Source of the DNA: an uncultured Oscillospiraceae bacterium
GTDB taxonomy: Bacteria; Bacillota; Clostridia; Oscillospirales; Oscillospiraceae
Direction of reading: 5' to 3'
DNA length: 46,243 nucleotides
Assembly (NCBI GenBank): GCA_947589545.1
Contig: CANQBA010000027.1
Span: 1-46,243 of the forward strand
In this document: positions 1 through 7,871 of the stretch, one piece after another
Layout of the letters: each line of letters opens with the position of its first letter
How positions within the stretch are numbered: position 1 is the first letter of the stretch
Made by a program: the position numbers and the translations under genes
Notes under the pieces: model-generated
Seen by the model: only the letters and a program-made list of their open reading frames with translations
Told to the model about the DNA's origin: nothing
Database searches by the model: none

Positions 1-74
1 CGGGCGCCATAGATGAGTTCCCCGGGCATAAAGCCCCGGTTGCAGAAGCACAGCGCAAATGTCATTTTTTTCAT
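1..74 (-). CDS. L-fucose/L-arabinose isomerase-like protein, N-terminal part only (runs off the window)
   Basis: Only the first 24 codons are in the window. They read MKKMTFALCFCNRGFMPGEL and on. The NRGF(M/F)P stretch near residue 12 is what I recognise from the N-terminus of L-fucose/L-arabinose isomerase-family proteins, which interconvert aldoses and ketoses in the cytoplasm. The ATG at 74 follows an AAGGGG ribosome binding site and lies only 23 bp after the GH94 stop, so it is probably co-transcribed with GH94 and the esterase before it. An isomerase for a deoxy sugar would fit a rhamnosidase-containing locus. The fragment is too short for a firm name. Confidence 0.5.
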   Translation of the reverse strand, partial: MKKMTFALCFCNRGFMPGELIYGA

Positions 75-97
75 ATCGTTCAACCCCTTTTTAAATG

Positions 98-2524
98 TTA
101 TCCTAAAACCACAGCAATTTGGGCATTTTTGAGGCCGGAGAGGTTAGCGTCGGTAATATAGGCACCGTCTGCCAGATCTAATGCTTTGCCGTTAACGGTC
201 ATTTCTTTAACACCGTGCTGAACGTGTTCCGAATTTCTTACATGGATCGTGAGCCTGCATCCCCGGTAGTTCCGCTCCACGGTGAAGCCGTCCCAGCAGG
301 AGGGGATGGAGGGATCGATGAGCAGGCCCTTCACAGTGGGCCGCACGCCCAGGAGGTATTGGGTGGACACCACGTCCATCCAGGCCGCTGTGCCGGTGAC
401 CTGTGAGACACAGCCCCAACCGAATTTTTCGTTGTCGCGGCCCAGGAGCGTAGAGCAGTAGGCATACGCTTCTGACCGATACCGTTCCACGCCTATCTTC
501 TGTATCACCGAATGGGGCAGAAGCTGGCGGTAATAGTCCCAGGCCACGTTGCCCCGGCCCAAGAGGGCCTCCGCCATGATAGCCCAGCAGTTGGCCTGAC
601 AGAAGATGCCGCCGTTTTCGGAATACCCAGCCGGAAGACCGTTGACCATAGCAGACTCCTTGGAGGGCCAGCCGGGGTAGCCGGGGGTGTTCAGCAGAAG
701 GCCGATGCCTGTGCCGAGCTCGGTCCTGGCGCTGTCCATAGCCTGGAGCTCCTGCTCACGCTCTCCGGCGCCGGCAATAACCATCCAGCTCTGCGCGTTG
801 AGCCAGATCCGGGCGTGCTCCTGGGTGTGGCTCCCGATGGGATTCCCATTGTCGTCCAGCCCCCGGAGATACCAATCGCCGTCCCAGGCGACTTTGGCAA
901 GGGCCTCCTTCTGCTGTTTTATCCTTGCGTTGAAGCGCCGTGCAAGCTCGGCGTCGCCTCGCATCTCCGCCAGTTCCGACATCTGCCGGAGGGCGTAGAT
1001 GAGTTGCTGGGAGACCATGATGCTCTCGCCCTTCCCACGTCTTCCAAAGGGGCCAAGGTGATCGTTCCAATCGGAGAACAGGATGAGCGGCAGGCCGTGG
1101 GCGCCCATGTGCTTTTCGGTGAAGTCTATGCCCCGCAGAAGGTGCTCCCAGAGGGTGGCACTGCCGGTGTGGGAGATCATATCAGGAGCCAAAAACGGTA
1201 TTTCACGGTCAAGGAGCGTGATGTCGCCCGTCTCGGCCACAATAGCGTATGCCAGATACACAAGCCACAGATGGTTGTCCGAGCGGGTGATGTCCTGGGC
1301 CGGGGCCCGCTCCTCCGGCCACATGATGTGGACCGGGTGGCCGTCCTCAAACTGCTGGGAGGCCAGGTAGCAGAGCATCTCAAAGGCCCACTCCGGCTTA
1401 CGGTAAGCCTGCGCCAGCATATCCTGGGCGCTGTCCCGGAAGCCGATGCCGCGCACGCCGGAGGCGGAGGCACTGATGGAGCGGGAATATCGAGCGGTAT
1501 GTACGCATTGGACGGGGTTCCATGTGTTGATCTGGCGCTGGGCGTCCTGGTCGGGAAGCTCACACTGGAAGACGGCTAAATGGTCGGACCACCATTTCCG
1601 GGACTTCTGAAGCTGGGCATCCACGGCGCCGGCCTCCCGCAGAGCCTCCAGTGCCGCCCTCGTCTGTGCGACCGTCTTTTCATAATCCACCATGGCGCCG
1701 GGGGTGACGCCCAGGAAGTAATGGACCGTTTTCTCCTGACCGGGGCCCAGCTCAAACTGCTTTCGGAGCGCCCCACAAGGTTCGCCGCCCTGGAGGTTGG
1801 TGTTGGAGAGCTTCCCCCGCTCAACCTCCACGGGATTCCGCTCGTCCCGGTAGTTCCCACAGAATACGTCCCGGTTACAGCAAAACGAATCCGGGGCGTC
1901 ATCGGAGCCAAAGTACACCAGCGGCGAGTCCTCCTTGCGGGGGTGCATCCAGGCGGTGTAGGCGTAGGTGATGGCCCGGAGATCCTCATCATAGACGGCG
2001 CGGGTGTTCCACTTGAGGTAATAGCCCAGGTTGTGCTCCTCCTTGGAGAGATACTGGGACAACTCCACATAGGCGATCACATCGAACCGCAAAGATTTGC
2101 CGGTCTCATTTGTCAGATTCAGATCCCAGAGGAGCGCGTCATAGTCCTGGGCCATGAAGAGACGGAGGGTGGCCGTGAGGCCGTCTTTTTTTGCTGTGAA
2201 CAGGGAGTAACCCGGCCCATGGGCGGCTATGCGCTCATCCACCGGTGTCTCCGAGGGGCGGAAGGTCGGGGACCAGACGGTCCCGTCCTCCATCCTGATG
2301 TAAATGGTAAATCCCGGTGAGTCGATGGGGAGGTTATAGAAACGGTAGCGGGTCACGCGGAAGGCGATGGGCGAGCGCCACCAGGTCATGCCACCGCCCG
2401 CCTGAGAGACGAAGGCGTGCATACGGCCATTGGACAGATAGTTGATCCAGGGAGCGGGGAGATCGAAGCGGTCAAAGCGGATCTCCCGGTCCGTGTCGTG
2501 GAAGCGGTAGAGAAGTTTTTCCAT
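98..2524 (-). CDS. GH94-family glycoside phosphorylase-like protein
   Basis: About 808 residues, the usual size of GH94 enzymes, which split beta-glucosides with phosphate to give a sugar 1-phosphate. No signal peptide is seen, so it should be cytoplasmic. The N-terminal half is a beta-sandwich-like region. The (alpha/alpha)6 barrel follows, with GIGFRDSAQDMLAQAY near residues 355-370 and the catalytic-acid motif SDWNDHLG near 483-490, followed by GESIMVSQQ. I chose the ATG at 2524 because AAAGGA lies at the right distance; the longer reading needs a TTG. It lies 16 bp after the esterase gene and 23 bp before the isomerase-like gene. Substrate cannot be told: cellobiose, cellodextrin, laminaribiose and chitobiose phosphorylases share these motifs. 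Confidence 0.85.
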   Translation of the reverse strand: MEKLLYRFHDTDREIRFDRFDLPAPWINYLSNGRMHAFVSQAGGGMTWWRSPIAFRVTRYRFYNLPIDSPGFTIYIRMEDGTVWSPTFRPSETPVDERIAAHGPGYSLFTAKKDGLTATLRLFMAQDYDALLWDLNLTNETGKSLRFDVIAYVELSQYLSKEEHNLGYYLKWNTRAVYDEDLRAITYAYTAWMHPRKEDSPLVYFGSDDAPDSFCCNRDVFCGNYRDERNPVEVERGKLSNTNLQGGEPCGALRKQFELGPGQEKTVHYFLGVTPGAMVDYEKTVAQTRAALEALREAGAVDAQLQKSRKWWSDHLAVFQCELPDQDAQRQINTWNPVQCVHTARYSRSISASASGVRGIGFRDSAQDMLAQAYRKPEWAFEMLCYLASQQFEDGHPVHIMWPEERAPAQDITRSDNHLWLVYLAYAIVAETGDITLLDREIPFLAPDMISHTGSATLWEHLLRGIDFTEKHMGAHGLPLILFSDWNDHLGPFGRRGKGESIMVSQQLIYALRQMSELAEMRGDAELARRFNARIKQQKEALAKVAWDGDWYLRGLDDNGNPIGSHTQEHARIWLNAQSWMVIAGAGEREQELQAMDSARTELGTGIGLLLNTPGYPGWPSKESAMVNGLPAGYSENGGIFCQANCWAIMAEALLGRGNVAWDYYRQLLPHSVIQKIGVERYRSEAYAYCSTLLGRDNEKFGWGCVSQVTGTAAWMDVVSTQYLLGVRPTVKGLLIDPSIPSCWDGFTVERNYRGCRLTIHVRNSEHVQHGVKEMTVNGKALDLADGAYITDANLSGLKNAQIAVVLG

Positions 2525-2540
2525 AATCAAGGTCCTTTCG

Positions 2541-3539
2541 TTAGCTTGTGTACCGGTTGATAAAGGCGATGAGCCGCTCCTCCCCTTCTCTCGCCTGCTT
2601 GTTCGTCCGAGCCAGGTTCAAAAAGCCGTGTGGGAGGTCCTCAGTGGGAATGTAAACCTCGTTGGCCACACCCAGCGCGGTCAGTTTTTCACCGCAGGCG
2701 CGCATGTCCTCGGGAAAACCGTCCTTGGGGCCGGCGTCAAAAAAGCACGGCGGCAGTTTTTCATTGAAGAACTCATAGGCATTGAAGCTCAGGGCCGCCT
2801 GAGAGCTCATGTCCGCCGTGCCCAGGAGATTCCCAATCATGACCTGCAAAGCCCAGTTGAACTGTGTGGTCCTGAAGGGCGCGTCGTCGATCACAAGGCA
2901 CCTGATGGCCGCAGGGTCGATTTTCGGAGAGATCCCCACTCGCTGCCGGTACACGGGGGCCGTGAGCAGTACGCCATACTGTCCGCTGAGAATGGCGCCG
3001 GCAGAGGAGCCCATGACAGCCACATTTGTCATGTCCAGGCCGTACTCCGCCGCGTGATCTGAGAGGAAATCCACAGCCTCGGTCAGCTGGCTCAGTTGGT
3101 CGGGAAAGTGTCCATCCGGGGTGAGTACATAGTCCACATTTACAAAGTTGTGCCCCGCGTTGACAATGTCCTCAAAGAGAAAGTTTGCGTCGTCACCCGC
3201 TGCCATTGGATCTCCCATTGTCTTACTGCCTCCGAAAAAGCCGCCGCCGTGAGTATAGATCACCGTGGGCCGACGGATCGAAGTGTCAGACGTGGGGTAG
3301 GTGATGTCCAGATAGCTGTTCATAAAACGCTGGCCATAGCGGATCTCTGTGACCATGAGCTGTCCGTTTTCCTTGACTGTCCGCCTGGGCTCATGAAACG
3401 GCTCATAGGAGTTGAAGGCGGAACCTCTGTACAGTCCCATCTGGATGGCGCTGATGATCTTCTCGCAATGATCCACCGTCAAGGGGAGTTTGGAAAGAGC
3501 GGCCAGGTCAAGGCCGCCGGGGATACTGTTTTCAGCCAT
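2541..3539 (-). CDS. alpha/beta hydrolase (HSL-type carboxylesterase), copy 1
   Basis: 332 residues, cytoplasmic, no signal peptide. It has the oxyanion-hole motif HGGGFFGG near residue 97, the nucleophile motif GSSAG near 177 and a histidine in LPHGFL near 303, the layout of hormone-sensitive-lipase-type esterases that cleave short acyl esters. ATG 3539 follows AGGAGAGG; a GTG two codons upstream is less likely. It heads the operon with GH94 and has its own copy of the five-fold promoter element at 3575-3671. It is clearly paralogous to the broken gene at 6816-7871 and the relic near 34.8 kb: the stretches SYEP..EP.RT.K.NGQ, LDITYP and CLVIDDAPFRTT recur. Substrate unknown. Confidence 0.88.
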   Translation of the reverse strand: MAENSIPGGLDLAALSKLPLTVDHCEKIISAIQMGLYRGSAFNSYEPFHEPRRTVKENGQLMVTEIRYGQRFMNSYLDITYPTSDTSIRRPTVIYTHGGGFFGGSKTMGDPMAAGDDANFLFEDIVNAGHNFVNVDYVLTPDGHFPDQLSQLTEAVDFLSDHAAEYGLDMTNVAVMGSSAGAILSGQYGVLLTAPVYRQRVGISPKIDPAAIRCLVIDDAPFRTTQFNWALQVMIGNLLGTADMSSQAALSFNAYEFFNEKLPPCFFDAGPKDGFPEDMRACGEKLTALGVANEVYIPTEDLPHGFLNLARTNKQAREGEERLIAFINRYTS

Positions 3540-3574
3540 AAACACCTCTCCTTTTTTCAGTATTACTGGAAATA

Positions 3575-3671
3575 ATTTTATCGCAGGCAGATATAAAAAT
3601 ATAGCATATAATTTTGTCTGCCTGATTGGTTATTTTTTTGGTTTTCTACATTAGTTGTGCAAAATGACAAC
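3575..3671 (-). promoter_or_regulatory. Shared two-box promoter, copy driving esterase/GH94
   Basis: Read on the minus strand: box 1 GTTGTCATTTTGCACAA (3671-3655), 21 bp, box 2 ATAACCAAT (3633-3625), 44 bp, -10 TAAAAT (3580-3575). The -35 position carries TATATT, far from consensus, which suggests an activator. Spacing is identical to the four other copies in the window. Confidence 0.75.
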
Positions 3672-3705
3672 CACCGATTCACATATCCATGTTCTTTTTA
3701 CATGT

Positions 3706-3802
3706 CTGGTTGACTTGCACAAGAATTTATTTTTACCCAAAAATCAACCAATCCGCCAAACAAAAGAATACGGTTTTTTTATGATTTGCGGGTTGGTATA
3801 AT
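3706..3802 (+). promoter_or_regulatory. Shared two-box promoter, copy driving GH78 (first)
   Basis: Box 1 CTGGTTGACTTGCACAA (3706-3722), 21 bp, box 2 TCAACCAAT (3744-3752), 44 bp, -10 TATAAT (3797-3802). The -35 position is a run of T. Stretch 3736-3752 is also found upstream of the transporter gene at 28.77 kb on the other strand. This promoter is divergent from the one at 3575-3671, and the two share one intergenic region. Confidence 0.75.
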
Positions 3803-3863
3803 GTTTTATAATTACTCCGGCAACTAAATAATTGACGGAGTAATGTGGCCATGTTTTGCGGTT

Positions 3864-3933
3864 GCCGCGCAGCGGCGAGTAAAAACGGCCTTAAAATCTA
3901 TTATTAATGTGGCAAAATTTAATTGCCGCATTA
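3864..3933 (+). promoter_or_regulatory. Structured 5' leader of the first GH78 gene
   Basis: If transcription starts just after the -10 at 3802, the message has a leader of about 150 nt. It contains a perfect GCCGC-GCA-GCGGC hairpin (3864-3876) and a longer inverted repeat TAATGTGGCAA / TTGCCGCATTA (3905-3915 and 3923-3933, one G:T pair), which ends about 15 nt before the ribosome binding site. I see no known riboswitch. A role in translation control is only a possibility. Confidence 0.35.
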
Positions 3934-3958
3934 TTAACTTCAAGCCAGGTGAATACAG

Positions 3959-6682
3959 ATGATCATTTATGCGCCAAGAATCAATGGCATTACAAATCCA
4001 TTGGGCCATCTTTTGGTGAGCCCTACAGTTTCATGGAAGGTGTGTGATGCGGCAGGGAGTCGCCAAGTCTGGGCACAGGTGCAAATCTCTGACAGCGAAT
4101 CATTCTCCAACATTCTCTGGCAGGTTCAGGGAGAAGACCTGGACAGCCTGGGTGCGGAAATCACAATGGAGCTCACTGCACGCACCCGATATTACGTTCG
4201 GATTGCCGTTACTTCTGACATCGGGGAGACAGCAGTCAGCGAGATTTTCTGGTTTGAGACCGGAAAGCTCGATGAACCTTGGATGGCCAACTGGATAGGC
4301 ATTGAGGAGGAAAATATATATCCCGAGTTTGTAAAGGAATTTACGGTTAAAAAGGCTGTAACCAGGGCACGCCTCTATATCTGCGGGTTAGGCCTTTTTG
4401 AAGCTTATCTCAACGGCCAAAAGGCCGGAGAGGATCATCTCGCCCCTTTCAACAACGACTATCAGGAGCACTTTCAATACTGCACGTATGATGTGACTAA
4501 TTCTTTGCAGGAAAACAATCAACTCACTGTCCTGCTGGGTAAGGGGTGGTATATGGGGCGCTATGGCCTTGTAGGGAAGGCCAATACAGACCGTCGATTC
4601 GCTCTCATTGCTGAACTTTATATTTGCTATGATGACGGTACAGAGGATGTTATTGTCACCGATAAAAGTTGGAGATACCGTGAAAGTCCCTGGGAGCTGA
4701 CCGACATATATGATGGTGAAATTCAGAACTGGCAAAAGCCGATAAAGGGTCTTGAGCGTCCCGCCATTCCTGTTATCGTCCCCGGAAAGCTTATCGAGCG
4801 GTACTCTCCACCTCTGACGGAGCAAGACATTCTGCCTGTCAGAGAGGTCATACATACCCCTGCGGGGGAAACCGTGCTAGACTTTGGGCAAAACTTTGCC
4901 GGATTTGTCCGTTGTACACAGTTTGTCCCTGCCGGTGTGACCATGACATTGGAGTTTGGGGAGGTTCTTCAAAACGGCAGCTTCTATCACGATAATTACA
5001 GGAGTGCAAAAAGCCGATTTGTCTATCGATCCGGCGGTGCTTCGACCGCAGCCGAAGCTCATTTTACATTTTTCGGTTTCCGATATGTAAAAGTGACCGG
5101 CCTTGACACCGTCGATTCGACGCGCTTTTTTGGTGTGGTCCTTCACTCTCAGATGGATCGTACAGGCTGGTTGACAACCTCAAACGAAAAAATCAATCGG
5201 CTTCATGAGAACGCACTGTGGAGCTTAAAATCCAACTCAATAGATACCCCTACCGACTGTCCTCAGCGAGACGAACGGCTGGCCTGGAGCGGAGACGTTC
5301 AGGTGTTTGCTCACACGGCGGGGTATCTTATGGATATGCGGGCGTTTTACCGCAAATTTCTGCTGGATCTTCGCTCAGATCAAAAACGCAACGACGGCAA
5401 GGTCGCTGTTTTCCTGCCGAATGAGTTTCCCGGCCTTTGCGCCAGCGCATGGAGCGATATTGCTGCCTTTTTGCCGAATATGCTGTACCGATACTATGGC
5501 AGCAAGACTGTTTTGGCGGAACACTTCCCCATGATGCGCGACTGGGTAGACGCGGTGAGAAAAATGGACAGAAAGCGGGGAGAAAAACACCTCTGGGATT
5601 TTGGGTTCCAGTTTGGTGATTGGCTGGCTCTCGATGGGGCAACGGAGCAGAGCATGATCGGACGGACAGACAGCGGTTTTGTGTCCTCCTGCTATTATTA
5701 CGCCTCCACGATGTGCGTGGCGCAGGCTGCCCGTGTCTTGGGATACAGTGAGGCCGAGGACTACGCACAGCTTGCCGTGGAGATTCGGCAGGCAATTCTC
5801 CGGGAGTACTTTACCGAGACGGGGCGGCTGGCTATAGATACCCAAACAGGTTATCTCCTGGCTTTGCGCTTTGGCATCTACAAAGACAGGAAGCGGATCG
5901 TGGATGGGCTTTTGGAGCGTATCCATCGTGACTGCAGACGTATCAAGGGTGGATTTTTGGGAGCCACCGCCATGAATACGGTCCTTGGCGACCAAGGGCT
6001 CACGGAACTTGCTTACGATTTTTTGCTCTTTGAAGGTTTTCCCGGCTGGTTGTATGCCGTGAATTTAGGGGCCACCACTATCTGGGAGCGCTGGAACTCG
6101 CTTCTGCCGGATGGAACCGTCAGCGGTACGGGAATGAACAGCTTCAATCACTATGCTTACGGCTCCGTGGTGGAATTCCTCTACAGGCACAGTGCCGGCA
6201 TCCAGCCAATGGCGGCGGGATTTCGTAGGATACGGCTTGCTCCAAAGCCGGATTATCGTCTCAGAACCTTGGAATGCCGGTATGATTCTGCCTCCGGTTT
6301 GTATGTGAGTAGATGGGACATTCAGGATGATGGCGCACTGCACTTTCAATTTGAGATCCCGTTTGGGTGTGAAGCGGTCATCTCACTTCCTGAGCAGGAG
6401 GAATTTACCGTTTCTTCAGGGCGTTACGATTTTACTGTCAGGACGCAAAAGGATTACCGGCACATCTATACAGCCGATACGCCAATAGAAACTCTCATCA
6501 ACGACGCGCGGGCAGCGGCAATTATAGAAAAGTATTTACCTGGTTTTATCGGAGGGCTGAATCGAAACGATATTGAGGCCATGAATGAATCTCTTGCGGG
6601 CGCTCGCCGGCAGGCGTTTTTTTTCCGGCGCCCAAAAGAACCGTTTGATCGGATCATTCAAGAAATATCCGAGCTTATGTAA
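3959..6682 (+). CDS. alpha-L-rhamnosidase-type glycoside hydrolase, GH78 (first copy)
   Basis: 907 residues, no signal peptide. The N-terminus is a fibronectin-III/bacterial-rhamnosidase accessory region (about 1-110: SPTVSWKV, FWFETGKL), followed by the GH78 N domain with VLLGKGWYMGRYG and then the barrel with DCPQRDERLAWSGD near residues 433-446, the classic GH78 catalytic segment. The C-terminal sheet domain follows SFNHYAYGSVVEFLYR. The last 75 residues form an extra helical tail beginning around LINDARAAAIIEKYLPGF. GH78 enzymes release terminal alpha-L-rhamnose from plant glycosides. It is a single-gene unit on the plus strand between two minus-strand units. The start ATG follows a weak AGGTGA. 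Base composition is more AT-rich than the large operon. Confidence 0.9.
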   Translation: MIIYAPRINGITNPLGHLLVSPTVSWKVCDAAGSRQVWAQVQISDSESFSNILWQVQGEDLDSLGAEITMELTARTRYYVRIAVTSDIGETAVSEIFWFETGKLDEPWMANWIGIEEENIYPEFVKEFTVKKAVTRARLYICGLGLFEAYLNGQKAGEDHLAPFNNDYQEHFQYCTYDVTNSLQENNQLTVLLGKGWYMGRYGLVGKANTDRRFALIAELYICYDDGTEDVIVTDKSWRYRESPWELTDIYDGEIQNWQKPIKGLERPAIPVIVPGKLIERYSPPLTEQDILPVREVIHTPAGETVLDFGQNFAGFVRCTQFVPAGVTMTLEFGEVLQNGSFYHDNYRSAKSRFVYRSGGASTAAEAHFTFFGFRYVKVTGLDTVDSTRFFGVVLHSQMDRTGWLTTSNEKINRLHENALWSLKSNSIDTPTDCPQRDERLAWSGDVQVFAHTAGYLMDMRAFYRKFLLDLRSDQKRNDGKVAVFLPNEFPGLCASAWSDIAAFLPNMLYRYYGSKTVLAEHFPMMRDWVDAVRKMDRKRGEKHLWDFGFQFGDWLALDGATEQSMIGRTDSGFVSSCYYYASTMCVAQAARVLGYSEAEDYAQLAVEIRQAILREYFTETGRLAIDTQTGYLLALRFGIYKDRKRIVDGLLERIHRDCRRIKGGFLGATAMNTVLGDQGLTELAYDFLLFEGFPGWLYAVNLGATTIWERWNSLLPDGTVSGTGMNSFNHYAYGSVVEFLYRHSAGIQPMAAGFRRIRLAPKPDYRLRTLECRYDSASGLYVSRWDIQDDGALHFQFEIPFGCEAVISLPEQEEFTVSSGRYDFTVRTQKDYRHIYTADTPIETLINDARAAAIIEKYLPGFIGGLNRNDIEAMNESLAGARRQAFFFRRPKEPFDRIIQEISELM

Positions 6683-6757
6683 AAGCTGTTTATCTTAAAA
6701 AATCAGATAGCATTTGAAAAGCCGCTTTGCCCGCGAGAAGGCCGCAGCAGCAAGAAG

Positions 6758-6796
6758 AAGGCACCGCAGATGATCCTCTGCGGCGCCTTTCATTTT
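6758..6796 (+). terminator. Intrinsic terminator between convergent genes
   Basis: Inverted repeat AAGGCACCGCAGA / TCTGCGGCGCCTT (6758-6770 and 6777-6789, one mismatch, 6-nt loop), followed on the plus strand by a T-rich stretch. It ends the GH78 transcript and probably also slows minus-strand transcripts from the broken esterase. Confidence 0.75.
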
Positions 6797-6815
6797 ACAA
6801 CATTTACGGCTTATA

Positions 6816-7871
6816 TTATTGCGTTGAGCTGCTTACCTTTTGCTTTATGAACGCGATCATCCTGTTATATGCATCTTTTGCAGTTTCATCCACTCTCTCG
6901 TTCGCCACAAAGCAATGTGGCATCTCAATATTCACCTCAGCCAGTGGATCTATGAGTTCGTGTTCAACGCCAGCTTTTTCAAGCGCTGTGTCCATTTCAC
7001 GCATATCAACATAGTATTCACTTCCCAAGAGAACCGATGGAATATAATCTTCAGTGATCCACATTATATTGTTATACTTTTTGACTTCTTCCTTGCTAAG
7101 AAAAATAGAACCTTTTACGTAATTCCCAACCAGAATCTTTGTTTCAATTGAAAATTTATCATAAACCAAAGGCGCATCGTCAATGACTAATGCTTTCACC
7201 TGTTCCGATTTCAAAGCCGGATCAATGCCCAACAATGCCGCATAGTCAGGGTTCGTTATCACACTTCCAATCTGGCTTGTGATGATCGCCCCCGCGGAAG
7301 ATCCCATGATAACGATTTGATCCATATTCAGATGGTATTCTTCCGCATGATCCATTAGAAACAGGAAAGCCTCATTAGCTTGTATGACTGGGGTCGGAAA
7401 GCGGTATTCAGGTACTAGCGCATAGTCGATATTCACAAGGTTAAATCCTTCTGAGCAAATATCATCGAGCAGCGCCGTTGCGTCTGTCTCTGCCAGAGGA
7501 TCACCGTCACACTTACTGCCGCCAAAAAAACCGCCTCCGTGAAAATAGATAACAGTCGGTCACTGTATATCAACATTCTCATCGGGATAAGTTATGTCCA
7601 AAAAACTGTTTGGATAATCATCCGAGTAACGGATCTCGGTAATAATAAACTGTCCATTGTCCTTTGTTGTCCGCATAGGCTCACGCAAAGGCTCATAGGA
7701 GTTTTTCGTGTTGACCGTTCCTTTTGACAGAGTTTGAATTGTCCCGACAATTATCTGTGTATGAGTCATGAGTAGAAAAAATAGTCCAATTGCGAGAGCA
7801 ACGATCACGATAAGCGTAATAAACAGGCCTTTCAGCAGCCTATGCTTCTTATTTGCCTTCATTGTATCCAT
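6816..7871 (-). pseudogene. alpha/beta hydrolase copy 2, membrane-anchored, interrupted by an in-frame TGA
   Basis: A full-length reading frame of about 350 codons, broken by one TGA at 7560-7562. Codons on both sides are in the same frame and match esterase copy 1: NSFLDITYP before the stop and PTVIYFHGGGFFGG after it. Copy 1 has Arg at this place, so a CGA-to-TGA change is the simplest cause. The N-terminus carries a transmembrane segment (LFITLIVIVALAIGLFFLL), so the original product sat in the membrane with its esterase domain outside. GSSAG and a C-terminal MPHC histidine are present. The frame overlaps the end of the GH2 gene by 23 bp, and AAGGTG precedes the ATG at 7871. Readthrough or a sequencing error cannot be excluded. 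Confidence 0.8.

Noticed and set aside
512-1579. 355-codon plus-strand frame opposite GH94
   Set aside because: Low-information, proline/glycine/valine-rich translation, no start site, fully inside a recognised gene.
7560-7562. Selenocysteine or reassigned TGA in the broken esterase
   Set aside because: The paralogue has Arg here and not Cys, and many genes in the window use TGA as their stop, so neither recoding idea fits.
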